The position numbers were made by a program, and so were the translations under genes. Shown piece by piece: positions 12,511 through 22,589 of a DNA stretch of 64,000 nucleotides (positions within the stretch are counted from its first letter, which is position 1; every line of letters begins with the position of its first letter). A model generated the notes under the pieces. The model ran no database searches, was not told where the DNA came from, and saw only the letters and a program-made list of their open reading frames with translations. Source of the stretch: Hexactinellida sp. DTS-2022 (lineage: Eukaryota > Porifera > Hexactinellida); contig JAPNXP010000002.1 of NCBI GenBank assembly GCA_028753945.1, positions 9,176,001-9,240,000 of the forward strand, given 5' to 3'.

Positions 12511-12828
12511 GGTCAACTCGTGACCTACGTTATATAAGGCCTATGCACCAACTTTATGAAACTGGACCAAGTATTAAAGGAAGGCTATTGATAAATAGGT
12601 TATTTATCGTTATCTAAATAACTAGTAGTGATAGTCCTCATAAATGTTCTGTAACTATATAGGAAGATGGTATCATGGTATACATAGCACCCTTCAGAAT
12701 TGAGCTATATCATCATTTGATTACGTAATTGATATTTTTGGTGGATATTATGGTGATTTTATAGCCTGCTTTTAACATAGTAAGTCGCGTTATAAATCTT
12801 CAAGATTTGAACATGATGATGCCCACTT
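12511..12828 (+). repeat. Dispersed repeat E, left half (interrupted by Transib)
   Basis: It matches 56720-57040 (GACCT.CGT.ATATAAGGCC, TAGCCTGCTTTTAACATAGT and other blocks). The match resumes at 20992 on the far side of the Transib element. The copy at 56720-57500 is uninterrupted, so this repeat was the insertion target. The last five bases, CACTT, are the TSD. Confidence 0.75.
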
Positions 12829-12856
12829 CACAGTGGCTTATGGCAGGGAATAGACC
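12829..12856 (+). repeat. Left terminal inverted repeat of the Transib element
   Basis: The heptamer-like CACAGTG, then GCTTA, then the shared block TGGCAGGGAATAGA. It pairs with 20956-20991. Confidence 0.85.
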
Positions 12857-13107
12857 AATTATTGAGGTCTGTATTATTGTGTTTTCCAGCTTGCTTAATG
12901 TTATTTGATTGCCATAGTGTTATAAATTTCAAATTTCCAGCTTATCTAAAGCCTACAAGTATATAAAAATTGCCTTCAAACGTAGCAGTAATTTAGTTCC
13001 ATTTGCGGTTTTGTTGGAATTTGAAATAAGGTATTCTACTTAGAGTCAATATAATTCTTTTACTATGGCAATTTTTTGTGTGTACTAAATTTAGATTAGT
13101 AATTTAA

Positions 13108-14692
13108 GGCCCCTCTTTGGTTAATTTGGTAATTGAGATTAGACTGATTCCGTATAGTACACAGTAAAGTATTGGTACATTGAAAATTTCAAGTGAATCT
13201 GAGCTCTACTTTTGCTGTTAATACCAGTTTAGTGCTCAGGAATGTGTGTATCATCATGAAAATGTCAATTTTCAATTGAAAATATATTTACATTTGGTTC
13301 AACTATTGCAAATTTGGTCTAAATAGTTTGAAACCAAGTCTAAACTGATGAAGACATATGTAATTCGGGAGGATTTTTCAAACTAACCACTAACATACAA
13401 ACTTTGTGAGTTATAGCCCTTTGAAGTCACATTTTGAATGCCAATTTTTGCATTATTCGATGTTTTATGTAAATATGCGGTCCAAGTCGAACTTCAAAGA
13501 TATAGAATTCTGAATTTTTTTATGCTAGAGGTTAGTTTGAAAAATCCCCCCGAATTACATATGTCCTCGTTAGTTTAGACTTGGTTTCAAACAATTTGGA
13601 CCAAATTTGCAATAGTTGAACCAAAAATAAATGGAATTTTAAATTTACTTTTCACACTATTATGAGGGTATTCCGGTCAATATATAGGACAGCAATCTTT
13701 AGGAAAATGGTTTCAATTGTGATTCTAATGGGTTTGCAATATTATATGGATGTGATGGGAAATTTAGTGCTAAGCTCTAGAGTTTATAGTTTTGAAGAAA
13801 TAAATATGCTAAATCATCAAAAATGGGCACATTTTATGCCCATATATGGTCCTTTGGAAGATTTTTGCGATTAGGGTCATAAAATGTATTATGGACGAAT
13901 AGGAAACCGGGTATTGCGAGCATTTTGCACTCAAATATTTCATTATTGGTCGACGGGTTTCTGAGATTCAATGTAGAGATGTGAAAGGACCACCCAATGA
14001 GTTGAAAGGTCAGAAAGTTTAAAATGCTAAAGCGTTCACAGTTTTCATCCAAATTGTTTGAAACCAAGTGTAAACGATTGAATATATATTTAATATGGGA
14101 ATGACCCTTGATCTAAACTTTACAATACAAACTTTCAAAGTTAATGCCCTTTGAAGTCAGACTAGGGACCTTGACAGTCCAAATCTGACTTCAAATGGCT
14201 ATAACTCGGAACTTAATTTTTGGAATGTTGAAAATTTAAGTTTACAAACTAAGTAGATATGCAAATATACTTTTGTATGAATAACAACTATATTGAAAAC
14301 AAATTGTGGCAGTGCCAGCCTACTAAACTTTCATTCCATTTGAAAAAGTCACCCTCCATGATGTCCTTCACATTCCTGGATCTTATAATGGTCGCTACAG
14401 CAAAACTATTAGTCAGATTCACCTGAAATTTTCAATGTGGATTTACTTTCTGGTGTACTATCCAAAAACTATCGAATCTCAATTTATCTGACCAGCATTG
14501 TGTGGCAGTAATTTATATTACTCTCAATTTGGCCATATAACAGACATTCCCAAATTTCAAATTGCTCTAGTGAGTTCAATTGTCCTCAGAATTAAGCCAA
14601 ATTTTCCTATATTATCCTCCCGGGTATTATAACTAATAAAAACGAAATAAACTCAATTATTTAAATAATTCAGAATTAACCCGAGAGGGGCC
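13108..14692. mobile_element. TTAA-flanked foldback element (family J, copy 1), nested in Transib
   Basis: The tips GGCCCCTCTTTGGTTAATT and (reverse complement) GGCCCCTCTCGGGTTAATT are bounded by TTAA at 13104-13107 and 14693-14696. Internally, about 13290-13630 is a near-palindrome with arms around GGTTTCAAAC/GTTTGAAACC. The region 13640-14560 is homologous to 33790-34640 of copy 2. No transposase. The TSD fits piggyBac- or Kolobok-type insertion; the tip sequence alone does not decide. Confidence 0.75.
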
Positions 14693-15730
14693 TTAAGTAT
14701 TCCGAAACTGTATTTTTTAATCATAGTAGTGTAGCTTAAATATTTTTCGAAGAAAATATTAATTTTAATATCACCTGTAAAATTAAACAAATTGTAACAA
14801 ATCTAGATATTTGAAGTGTGCGGAAACACCATTATGCAAAGAAATGCAAATTGAATATACTTTGAGAAAATCAATTAATGTATGTAGAGTTAGTATACAA
14901 AGTCACAACCTCCGGTTCGCTCCGGATTTAAAAATATATACTACATTCCAATGTGAGCATTCGGTTACTATGCAAAATTCCAAGTCTCATTTTGGTAACT
15001 GTGCAATTCAATATTCATTGTAACCACCAAGTTATTTCATACTTCTGTTTCATATGTGATATATATATTGTTTAAGATAGTATGACCATAATTCGCGTCA
15101 ATTTTCATTCCTTTTTTGTGTATTTATCTCAAATGGCTGCTAGTGATCGGAATATCCCCAAGACCAGACTTGATTTGGCAAAGATTTTGAAGTCACATGA
15201 ATTCAATATTCAAGCAGCAATGACTGAAATTGAAGAGTCTGTTGGAACAAATAATACTATCTTGCAATCATTGCTATGGAGGGTTCGTAATAATGTGAGG
15301 AAAGGAAGGAAGTCAGTTGACGAATTGGATGGAGAATGGTGGAATTCTCAGATCGATTTTAATTGTGACTTAAAAAAGAGTCGTCTATCAACTCCAACTG
15401 ACTTTACTACGTCCTCTGTGCCTGATGAAAGTAGACCTATCCATAGAAAGAGTCTCGATAGTGTTTCTTTGAAACATCAGAGATCACGCCTCTCTAAATT
15501 ACTGGAGTGCATTAAAGAAATTGCAGACATTGAAGACATGTCAGAAATTTCAATCGCAGCTATTGCTTTACAATTGCTATCTAATCAAGACGATAACCGT
15601 CAGTTAGCTCAGATTTCCAAAAAGATTGCCTATGCTGGAGATTTTAGTGATGCGATAACGAAAAAAGTTCCGATTGATAAGTCGTTGTTTCTTCTTGATT
15701 TTTTGGAAATTGGTAAAAGGAAATATACGA

Positions 15731-18700
15731 TAGGCCGGATCAAGAAAAGTACAATTGGTCGGATCAACTTCTACCTAAGGGAAAAGTTGCCTTTACTCCT
15801 TTCTAGGATTATAAGAAATTTAGATCCGAAAAATATATTGATTTGACCCTTGCGGTTTAATAGTTTTGCTGTGTCACTTTCACATAATTGACCTTAAATC
15901 CTCCGAATTTTCAAAATCCTTTGACTTAGCCCCTTTAAATGTATTAATTAGTAATAGTAAGTCGCCAATTTGCTGTCGAATAGTATATAAAGCTAATCTC
16001 CATCTATTAGGATACTAAAGTTATGAAGAAATTCTTTGTATTTTCGATCATACCCTAATAATATCACCCCCCCCCCCCCCCCCCCCCCTCCTTCCCTCCT
16101 TCTTTCCCAAAATTTGAAAATGCATAACACTAGCTTTTTGATCAGTTGTTGAATAAAGCAAGGTTCAATTATATTATATGCAGTTAATTTAACATGTATA
16201 ATCTTTTTTTGACTCAAAAGCAGGCATTTGATCTCTCGAGGTGAGTGTTGTAAGAATTAATCCATGTCTCGCCTCTTCCCCTGTTACTGATGATGAAGCT
16301 TTTGTAACCAGTTGAATAGTTCTTTCAACAGCTTGTGTATGGCATGGATATCCTGGTATTTCTATAGGAGTATACACACTATTAAGTAGTACTTCTTTTG
16401 AGAGGTTTTTTGTCAAAGGCGGTTCTGTGATAAGAGATGTTTCCCAATCAATCATATCCACGTATGTTTCAGCAGTGAACCTTATTGAAGGAAGCTTAAA
16501 TGGGCGAATTTCATTCTGTCCAAATGATGAATTGTTGGTGCGGATATCTAAAATAGTGTTCACTGCCTTTTGTCTAATTTGCACATCATTGTCTGCAATC
16601 ATCGATAACAGAAGGTTTTCTGGATGACAAAAATATGCATTTCTCTGTAGCACATCACAAACTACTTCTTGATCGTAGTCCGGTAACTCTCGCAGTAAAG
16701 ATATTGCATAGAATAGGTTTCTAGGTCCATCTGTGCATATAGAATTACTCTTAATTCTAAACCAAACTGGTGCATAGTAATTGACGATAAAATAGACAAT
16801 TCGGGATAATTCAGGTGTAGGATGGATCGTTGAAATGTAAGATCGAAGTAACCTATTGGCTAAAGTTGTCCATCTAGCATGATGTATAGGGCCAGGTTGC
16901 ATCGATGCAAGTTCAGATGAGCAGTTACCAGACTGAACTGCATGACATATATTATATAGATATTTCTGATCTGTACTTAAATTGTTGAGAATCTCGCAAT
17001 TGATGTACTGACTTTTACCGCATATAGGATTATAAACCGCGATTGGCTTGCTAGCAAAATCAGAATTAAGTTCTTTTCCAATTACTCCTTTAAAACTATT
17101 GGGTCCACTGGTTTTCCCATCTATTCTCTCAAAGAGATGCCTCAATGGAAGTTCATTACTGTGTAATTGGCAAATAAACCAGTGGAGTGGTTTTGAGAAC
17201 TCTAGTTCAAGGAGTCTAATACATCCATTATGGATTCCAGTGTTAACTCGAGCTCCATCAGCTCCAACAGCCTTTAAATCTGAATTCCGCTCCCTGCAAA
17301 GATCAACCAATTCCCTTGCTATATCTTTTGATTTACCAGAACTAGGTGTTACATGGGCAATATACTGATTTCCTGGTTCAGATAAGACGGTGTAATGTTC
17401 TTCATTCACAGTATCCTGGTGCAGATTTCCATCCTCTCTCTCTACCATCACTCGAGTTTGATCTTTACGGCCATCAAAATAAATCGCAGTGATATCCGTG
17501 ATATTCTCGTGAGCTTCGTTAGCTAGAACCCTTCTCACTGAAAATCTCGATCTACGTAGTTTGTTTCTATCAATAATTAGACTATTTTCATCTGGTGTGA
17601 TAATACCGTAATCCTGGAGTACTGCGTTGGCTATAGCTGCGCCTGCGCGATCGCTTATCTGATATCTATCACACATTATGGCTAAATTTCGCAATTGATT
17701 ATGATTACGTGTATACTTGTGATTATTCGATGTATTTGGGTCGTAAGATTCAAACTCTTCAAGGTCACATTCTAAAAATTCCTGCGAAGGTTGATCAGGT
17801 TGTTGTCTCTTCAGTTCGCTTTCTTCTCTTTCATATTGTGCCTCTTTTCTCTTTTGAGCAGCAATATTTTTGGAGGTGGTCGAGCGATCCAAGCTGGATA
17901 AAAATAATTTTCTAGCGTTTCGCTGATCAAGGAGAAATGGCCACTCGCGGCTTGGTATCTTTTTATCGAAAGAGCAAAAACATTTGCCTTCTTCAATCGG
18001 GCATTTACAACTCGAGACGTCGAACAGAACATTGAATTCGGAAATTATAGGTTGGACACGGTCAGGTTGTTGCTTGTTTTGGATACTTTTTCCGTGGTAT
18101 TTAGCTCTCTCAATAATACCAGAATTGATGTATTGTTTTATTTTGATCTCAGATATTGTTGGTATAGAAGACTTTTCATAGATGCGCACTATTATTTGTG
18201 TAAGTTCTTTCGCAATATCGTCTCTAGTGAATTTCGAATTTTCATTTCTAAGCATTCTGTAATGATTATACAGATCTAGTTTTGTTGGGAGTTGATTTTC
18301 TGGTATAGGTCCAGGGTAACCGAACACAGGATGAAATATTTTACCACGCGTGTATTCTGCCATATTCAAAGATCAATAAATTATAGGAATAAAAATACTC
18401 TAAAGGGTTGATCTGATCAGAGTATTTATGAAGATACAATAATTAACCATAAATTCCATATTAGATAAATGGTAACTAAGTTAAATGCATGGGTTAAGGA
18501 ATGTGTATGAAATATCTTTAAACCAATTTAATGATGAATTTAGATTTAGACACAGAAATCAACTATGTTTGACAATTATAAAGCTAGTGTTATGCATTTT
18601 CAAATTTTGGGAAAGAAGGAGGGAAGGAGGGGGGGGTGATATTATTAGGGTATGATCGAAAATACAAAGAATTTCTTCATAACTTTAGTATCCTAATAGA

Positions 18701-18971
18701 TGGAGATTAGCTTTATATACTATTCGACAGCAAATTGGCGCTTACTATTTCTAATTAATACATTTAAAGGGGCTAAGTCAAAGGATTTTGAAAATTCGGA
18801 GGATTTAAGGTCAATTATGTGAAAGTGACACAGCAAAACTATTAAACTGCAAGGGTCAAATCAATATATGTTTCGGATCTAAATTTCTTATAATCCTAGA
18901 AAGGAGTAAAGGCAACTTTTCCCTTAGGTAGAAGTTGATCCGACCAATTGTACTTTTCTTGATCCGGCCTA
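15731..18971 (-). mobile_element. Complete 3.2-kb DNA transposon of unassigned family, nested in the Transib gene
   Basis: The ends are TAGGCCGGATCAAG and its inverse. An exact 8-bp TSD, ATATACGA, lies at 15723-15730 and 18972-18979. The terminal inverted repeats are about 390-405 bp (15731-16136 and 18583-18971) and nearly identical; the main difference is a 22-base C run on the left against 8 G on the right. A single minus-strand gene fills the middle. The exact TSD, similar arms and open frame indicate recent insertion. An 8-bp TSD fits hAT or P-like chemistry. Confidence 0.92.
16189..18369 (-). CDS. Putative DDE transposase, 726 aa, family not named
   Basis: One uninterrupted frame spans most of the element between its inverted repeats. 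Visible features: a basic N-terminus; a CxC-x6-CxC cluster at residues 121-132, probably metal-binding; a charged linker about 165-210; Asp299 in IYFDGRKDQ; Asp371 in VGADGARVNTG; a hAT-like C-x2-H block at 400-403 in HWFICQLHSNELPLRHLF; HHARWTTLANRLLRSY near 496-511; and Glu682 in PCHTQAVERTIQLV. I infer a D299/D371/E682 RNase-H-like catalytic triad with a large helical insertion before Glu. I recall similar unnamed proteins in other invertebrates but cannot place this one in a superfamily. The stop falls just inside the left arm. There are no frame breaks, so it may be active. Confidence 0.8.
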   Translation of the reverse strand: MNMAEYTRGKIFHPVFGYPGPIPENQLPTKLDLYNHYRMLRNENSKFTRDDIAKELTQIIVRIYEKSSIPTISEIKIKQYINSGIIERAKYHGKSIQNKQQPDRVQPIISEFNVLFDVSSCKCPIEEGKCFCSFDKKIPSREWPFLLDQRNARKLFLSSLDRSTTSKNIAAQKRKEAQYEREESELKRQQPDQPSQEFLECDLEEFESYDPNTSNNHKYTRNHNQLRNLAIMCDRYQISDRAGAAIANAVLQDYGIITPDENSLIIDRNKLRRSRFSVRRVLANEAHENITDITAIYFDGRKDQTRVMVEREDGNLHQDTVNEEHYTVLSEPGNQYIAHVTPSSGKSKDIARELVDLCRERNSDLKAVGADGARVNTGIHNGCIRLLELEFSKPLHWFICQLHSNELPLRHLFERIDGKTSGPNSFKGVIGKELNSDFASKPIAVYNPICGKSQYINCEILNNLSTDQKYLYNICHAVQSGNCSSELASMQPGPIHHARWTTLANRLLRSYISTIHPTPELSRIVYFIVNYYAPVWFRIKSNSICTDGPRNLFYAISLLRELPDYDQEVVCDVLQRNAYFCHPENLLLSMIADNDVQIRQKAVNTILDIRTNNSSFGQNEIRPFKLPSIRFTAETYVDMIDWETSLITEPPLTKNLSKEVLLNSVYTPIEIPGYPCHTQAVERTIQLVTKASSSVTGEEARHGLILTTLTSRDQMPAFESKKDYTC

Positions 18972-20659
18972 ATATACGAGCTTACGTCAGCTTTTAATTC
19001 CAAGTGGTATTGAATTTCCTGCTTATCAGAGAATAGTAGAAGAAAGGAATGTTATCGTCCTACGACCACTTATTCAACTTTATCCAGATCCACAGGCACC
19101 AATCGGTATTTTTATCTCTTATATTCATATAGTCAGACACACGTTAGAAAGAATACTTTCAACTGTACAGCCTGTACTCCCTGAAGAATATCCTCTTACG
19201 TTTCAATTTGCAGATGGCCTTGATGGTTCTGGCAGTCATGTTATCTACAATCAATCCAAGACAAATAGAGAAACTAAGAATTATATTCTTTTTTGCTTTA
19301 AACCACTATCAGTGACAAATGTTGAGAACAATGTAATTTGGCAAACAACTTCTCCAAATTCTCCATTTTCACAAAGACCTGTGTTTCTTTGTGCTACCAA
19401 AGAGTCTGAACAAAACATTCTTAAGTTAATGTGTGATCTTATCAACCCTGATACAGATCTCATGAAAAAAGAATGAATTGCATCACCTGGAGGACTTGTA
19501 CATATTAATATCGTTCGTTCTCTATTTGATGGAAAAATGGCAGGGATTCTCTCTGGCGCCGGAGGGGCAAGCTGCCAAATGTGTACAGCAACTCACAATG
19601 ATCTCACAGACCGCGACTTAATATTAGAGGGATTTCCCATTAACAGGCACATATCAGATGCGATCGAATTGTTTGGAGAGCTCGAAGATATTGATCATTT
19701 TCTATCACTTCCATCTAATCAACGTTATAATCTAACTCATATACCGATTTCCACAATTGATATAAATCCTGCGTCGCCCCTTCATTCCTACACTTGTTTG
19801 TTTCGATGGTTTAATCTCCTGGTTTATCATTTAAATATCGGGAAGAAAAAGTGGGGCCCAACCCTCTACAAATTAAAACATCCATGCAATTCGTTCGGAA
19901 TCTTATCGAAGAGAAAACTGGGCTTAGAATTGATCAGCCGGATTCCAGGGGGGGAACAAGTTCTACTGGAAACGTTGCTAGACAAGCTTTCTCAGAATCC
20001 AACTATATTAAATGCGTTTTATCACTTGTTGATGTTCAATACAAAGATTCACTTTTACAGATACACACAAATATATCGGCTATCTTACGAATAATTAATT
20101 CTAGTCAGAAAGTAAAAACGGATCTTCTTGGTAATATATGTAAAGATACATATATCATGATTCTGGACAATTTTCCATGGGCAAGTATCACACCGACTCT
20201 TCACAAGGTCTTAGCTCATTCTGAAGAACTCATTAGAGAGTCCAATTCAAGTTTTGGCTTGAAAAATATTTCTGAAGAAGGATCTGAATCGTGTAATAAA
20301 CTAATTCGTAGGTATCGCGAGAATTTGTCAAGAAAGATCAGCTTTGAAGCAAATATATCTGACATTTTTGTTAGATTACTATCTGAAAGCGACCCTATAT
20401 TAATCAGATTCCGTTCAAAGCTAGTGTGTGAAAAATGTAATACTATCGGACATACAAGTAGAGCAAAGTGCTGCAGGAAGAAGATTCAAAATTCAAATAT
20501 TGAAATTATTGTAAATAGTGTATTATATAATTAATAAACCTATTTTGAATGAATTAAGGCAATAAGTTAATTAATTTTCTAAGTAATTCCTAGTTACAGT
20601 CGACATATAATTGCAAAATATTAATTTAAGGGGTTAAATTAATTAATACCAGAAATTAT

Positions 20660-20935
20660 AAAAAAAAACACGTTGCATGACGTCATAACAAATACATCTG
20701 GAGGCATAAAGAATTTTTTATTATGTCAAAAGATGCATAGGCACCGATAACCCATATGTAATTAATTCATAGTACAACGCTAACTCTAAAGAAATAGCGG
20801 ATTTCAGAATTTCAAAAAAATAAGTAACATCATCATGACGTCATAACAGACAAAGTATGAGGTGTAAATAAATTTTTATATGACCAAACATTTTCTAAAC
20901 ATCGATAACCCATATGCAAATAATACATTATAATA
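20660..20935. repeat. Diverged tandem pair in the Transib 3' region
   Basis: Two blocks about 155 bp apart each carry ATGACGTCATAAC, then a T-rich stretch, then ATCGATAACCCATATG or CCGATAACCCATATG. They lie between the transposase stop (20534) and the right tip. TGACGTCA is a perfect CRE-type palindrome; any function is unproven. Confidence 0.55.
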
Positions 20936-20955
20936 GGCTAAAGTGCACACAGATA

Positions 20956-20991
20956 TCTATTCCCTACCAACTGCGATTTTAAGCCACTGTG
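20956..20991 (-). repeat. Right terminal inverted repeat of the Transib element
   Basis: Read inward: CACAGTGGCTTA, then 10 extra bases (AAATCGCAGT), then TGGTAGGGAATAGA. The extra spacer distinguishes it from the left end. Confidence 0.85.
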
Positions 20992-21235
20992 CACTTGTCA
21001 AAATAAATATATTGAAATTATAAATGGAATGTTGAAACATTCTTCGGTTGCCATGGATACGGAAATTTCTTAAGGGTTCGTAAGCAGCAATAATTTTCAA
21101 TTTCTGAAGAAAAAATAATTATACAAATTTTTTTACTTTTGTCAAACAGTAGAGACTGACAATATATATAGTTTGCACTTGGTTTTGAGACTTTTCAACC
21201 AAGATTTTCAGAGATATAGTGGGGTCAAAAATTAG
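20992..21235 (+). repeat. Dispersed repeat E, right half
   Basis: It begins with the TSD CACTT and continues with ATAAATGGAATGTTGA and TTCGGTTGCC. These correspond to 57060-57130 of the uninterrupted copy. Further in, the match fades. Confidence 0.65.
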
Positions 21236-21259
21236 GGTTCCGTGACCAACCTCTGGCTA

Positions 21260-21750
21260 GTTAACATTGTTATAAAACCACATTATTAGATTGCAAATGA
21301 ATGAAGTGTATATATATAGTAAACTGTAATATAATATAAATAAACAGATAATTTTCAATAAATAGTCGACCTAGTCCAACATGCGCCCATTTTCAAAAAA
21401 GTTCTCTCAAGTATTTTTTGATTTCAAACTTATGTTATATTGCCTATATAGAAATGAAGCGAAGCAGCATCATTTTGATACCTCATGCATTTGAAAGTTT
21501 GTTGTAAGTGTTTGAATCAGAAAAATGCAAAATATACATGAGAAATTGATAAGTTTCACTTGGAAGCGTGATAGCACCATACTGTGCTTATGAATTGATT
21601 TCAAATGATGCTGCATTTTCTCGTGATTATACATAGAGAATATCTTATGCATAATCAACTCTTAATCTTTATTAGTTTTTTTCTAAAATGGGCGCACATA
21701 TTTTCATTCAAGTATAGCAATTTAGTATTACGTAATATGGAACTATAACA
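21260..21750. repeat. Dispersed repeat related to 10310-10860
   Basis: Shared blocks include GTTAACATTGTTATA, GAATGAAGTGTATATATATA, AATAAACAGATA and ATTACGTAATATGGAACTAT. Order and spacing agree with the interior of the hAT element at 9771-11959. Confidence 0.65.
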
Positions 21751-22140
21751 CAGCCCTGCGAAAAATATCTTTTCACTTGCTGATTGTTTTGGGATGAAAA
21801 TTTATAGTTAAGATCTTTATGCAGACTTCGTTAAAATCGATAAAATTATCGTATCACGTCTAGTTTTATTTTATTTTTAATCACCTAATCGCATACCAAA
21901 ATATCCGAGATATGCTTTTTTAACAAAGTATTTTATAGACGTGGATTGTTTGGAAGTCATAAAACTACCACAAATATAACAAAATACGTCTGGATCATTT
22001 CTACACCTTCTCCGATAGGCCATATTCTAATATAGTACTAATAAAATACAAAAAAGAACAAGATAACAAAAATTATGAATTAATCCACCAACATTGGTTG
22101 AATGGATTGGAGATATTTGGCCTAATTCGAAATGCACATA

Positions 22141-22320
22141 CAGTCAACTCCGCTCAATAGAGCCACCGATAATCGGTTTCTCCGCATAATGGGGCCAAAG
22201 TTTCACCGGATTTAAGACAGAATTACAGTTTGGCTTACAATATTATCGGTAATCGGGTTCTCCGTATAATCTGGTCAAAACAACCTGGGGCCGAGGTGGC
22301 TCTATTAAGCGGAGTCGAAG
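22141..22320. mobile_element. 180-bp TA-flanked MITE
   Basis: The ends contain ACTCCGCTCAATAGAGCCACC and, inverted, ACTCCGCTTAATAGAGCCACC. They are flanked by TA on both sides (22139-22140 and 22321-22322). A second internal inverted motif, ATCGGTTTCTCCG/ATCGGGTTCTCCG, is in direct orientation. The style is Tc1/pogo MITE. Confidence 0.65.
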
Positions 22321-22341
22321 TACTCTTCGAATGTGTTTATT

Positions 22342-22568
22342 TCCCAACTAAACACATTTTATCAATAATATTCTTGGTATTGTTTATCTTTTCTGATTGA
22401 TCGATTCCGAAAAAATGGTAAAATTTAAAAAAAGCTTTTTCCTCTATTAGTTTATTTGCCAATATTATTGTATTTTTGGCATCCTGAGGATGAAGTAAAT
22501 CCGCTGTAAAAAATTAATTAATTCGGGTAAATACTTATGGTAGAAGTACTCTAGAGGATACCTGAACC
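22342..22568 (+). mobile_element. Truncated family-F element, right end
   Basis: It contains AACACATTTTATCAATAATA through TAGAGGATACCTGAACC, nearly identical to 31440-31665. The closing TTAA is lost (GGGT follows). Confidence 0.65.
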
Positions 22569-22589
22569 TGGGTGTCCACGCATGGAAAT

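Larger units (their letters stand above)
15133..20534 (+). pseudogene. Transib/RAG1-like transposase, interrupted
   Basis: The N-terminal part (start ATG 15133) holds KHQRSRLSKLLECIKEIAD and an NRQLAQISKKI stretch, resembling the nonamer-binding/dimerisation region of RAG1. A nested transposon splits codon 200; discarding it with one TSD copy restores the frame. After it come SGIEFPAYQRIV, the first catalytic block FADGLDGSGSHVIYN, LFDGKM with the CQMC pair, GLRIDQP and GNVARQAF, and the catalytic Glu in SEEGSESCNKLIRRYRE. The protein ends in a CX2CX3GHX5C zinc motif. Lesions are a TGA at 19474-19476, a frameshift near 19850-19900, and the insertion. It would act as a nuclear cut-and-paste recombinase; this copy is dead. 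Confidence 0.88.
12829..20991 (+). mobile_element. Transib/RAG1-like transposon carrying two nested elements
   Basis: The ends are CACAGTGGCTTA (12829-12840) and its inverted copy at 20980-20991. A 5-bp TSD, CACTT, lies at 12824-12828 and 20992-20996. CACAGTG is both a Transib-type tip and the consensus V(D)J heptamer. A second shared block, TGG(C/T)AGGGAATAGA, lies directly after the tip on the left and 10 bp further in on the right. Removing the two nested elements (13108-14692 and 15731-18971) leaves about 3.3 kb, a normal Transib size. The only gene is the transposase; no RAG2-like kelch reading frame was seen. Confidence 0.9.

Noticed and set aside
15993..16217. Minus-strand frame with a run of glycines
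   Set aside because: It reads through the poly-C tract in the terminal inverted repeat of the nested transposon.
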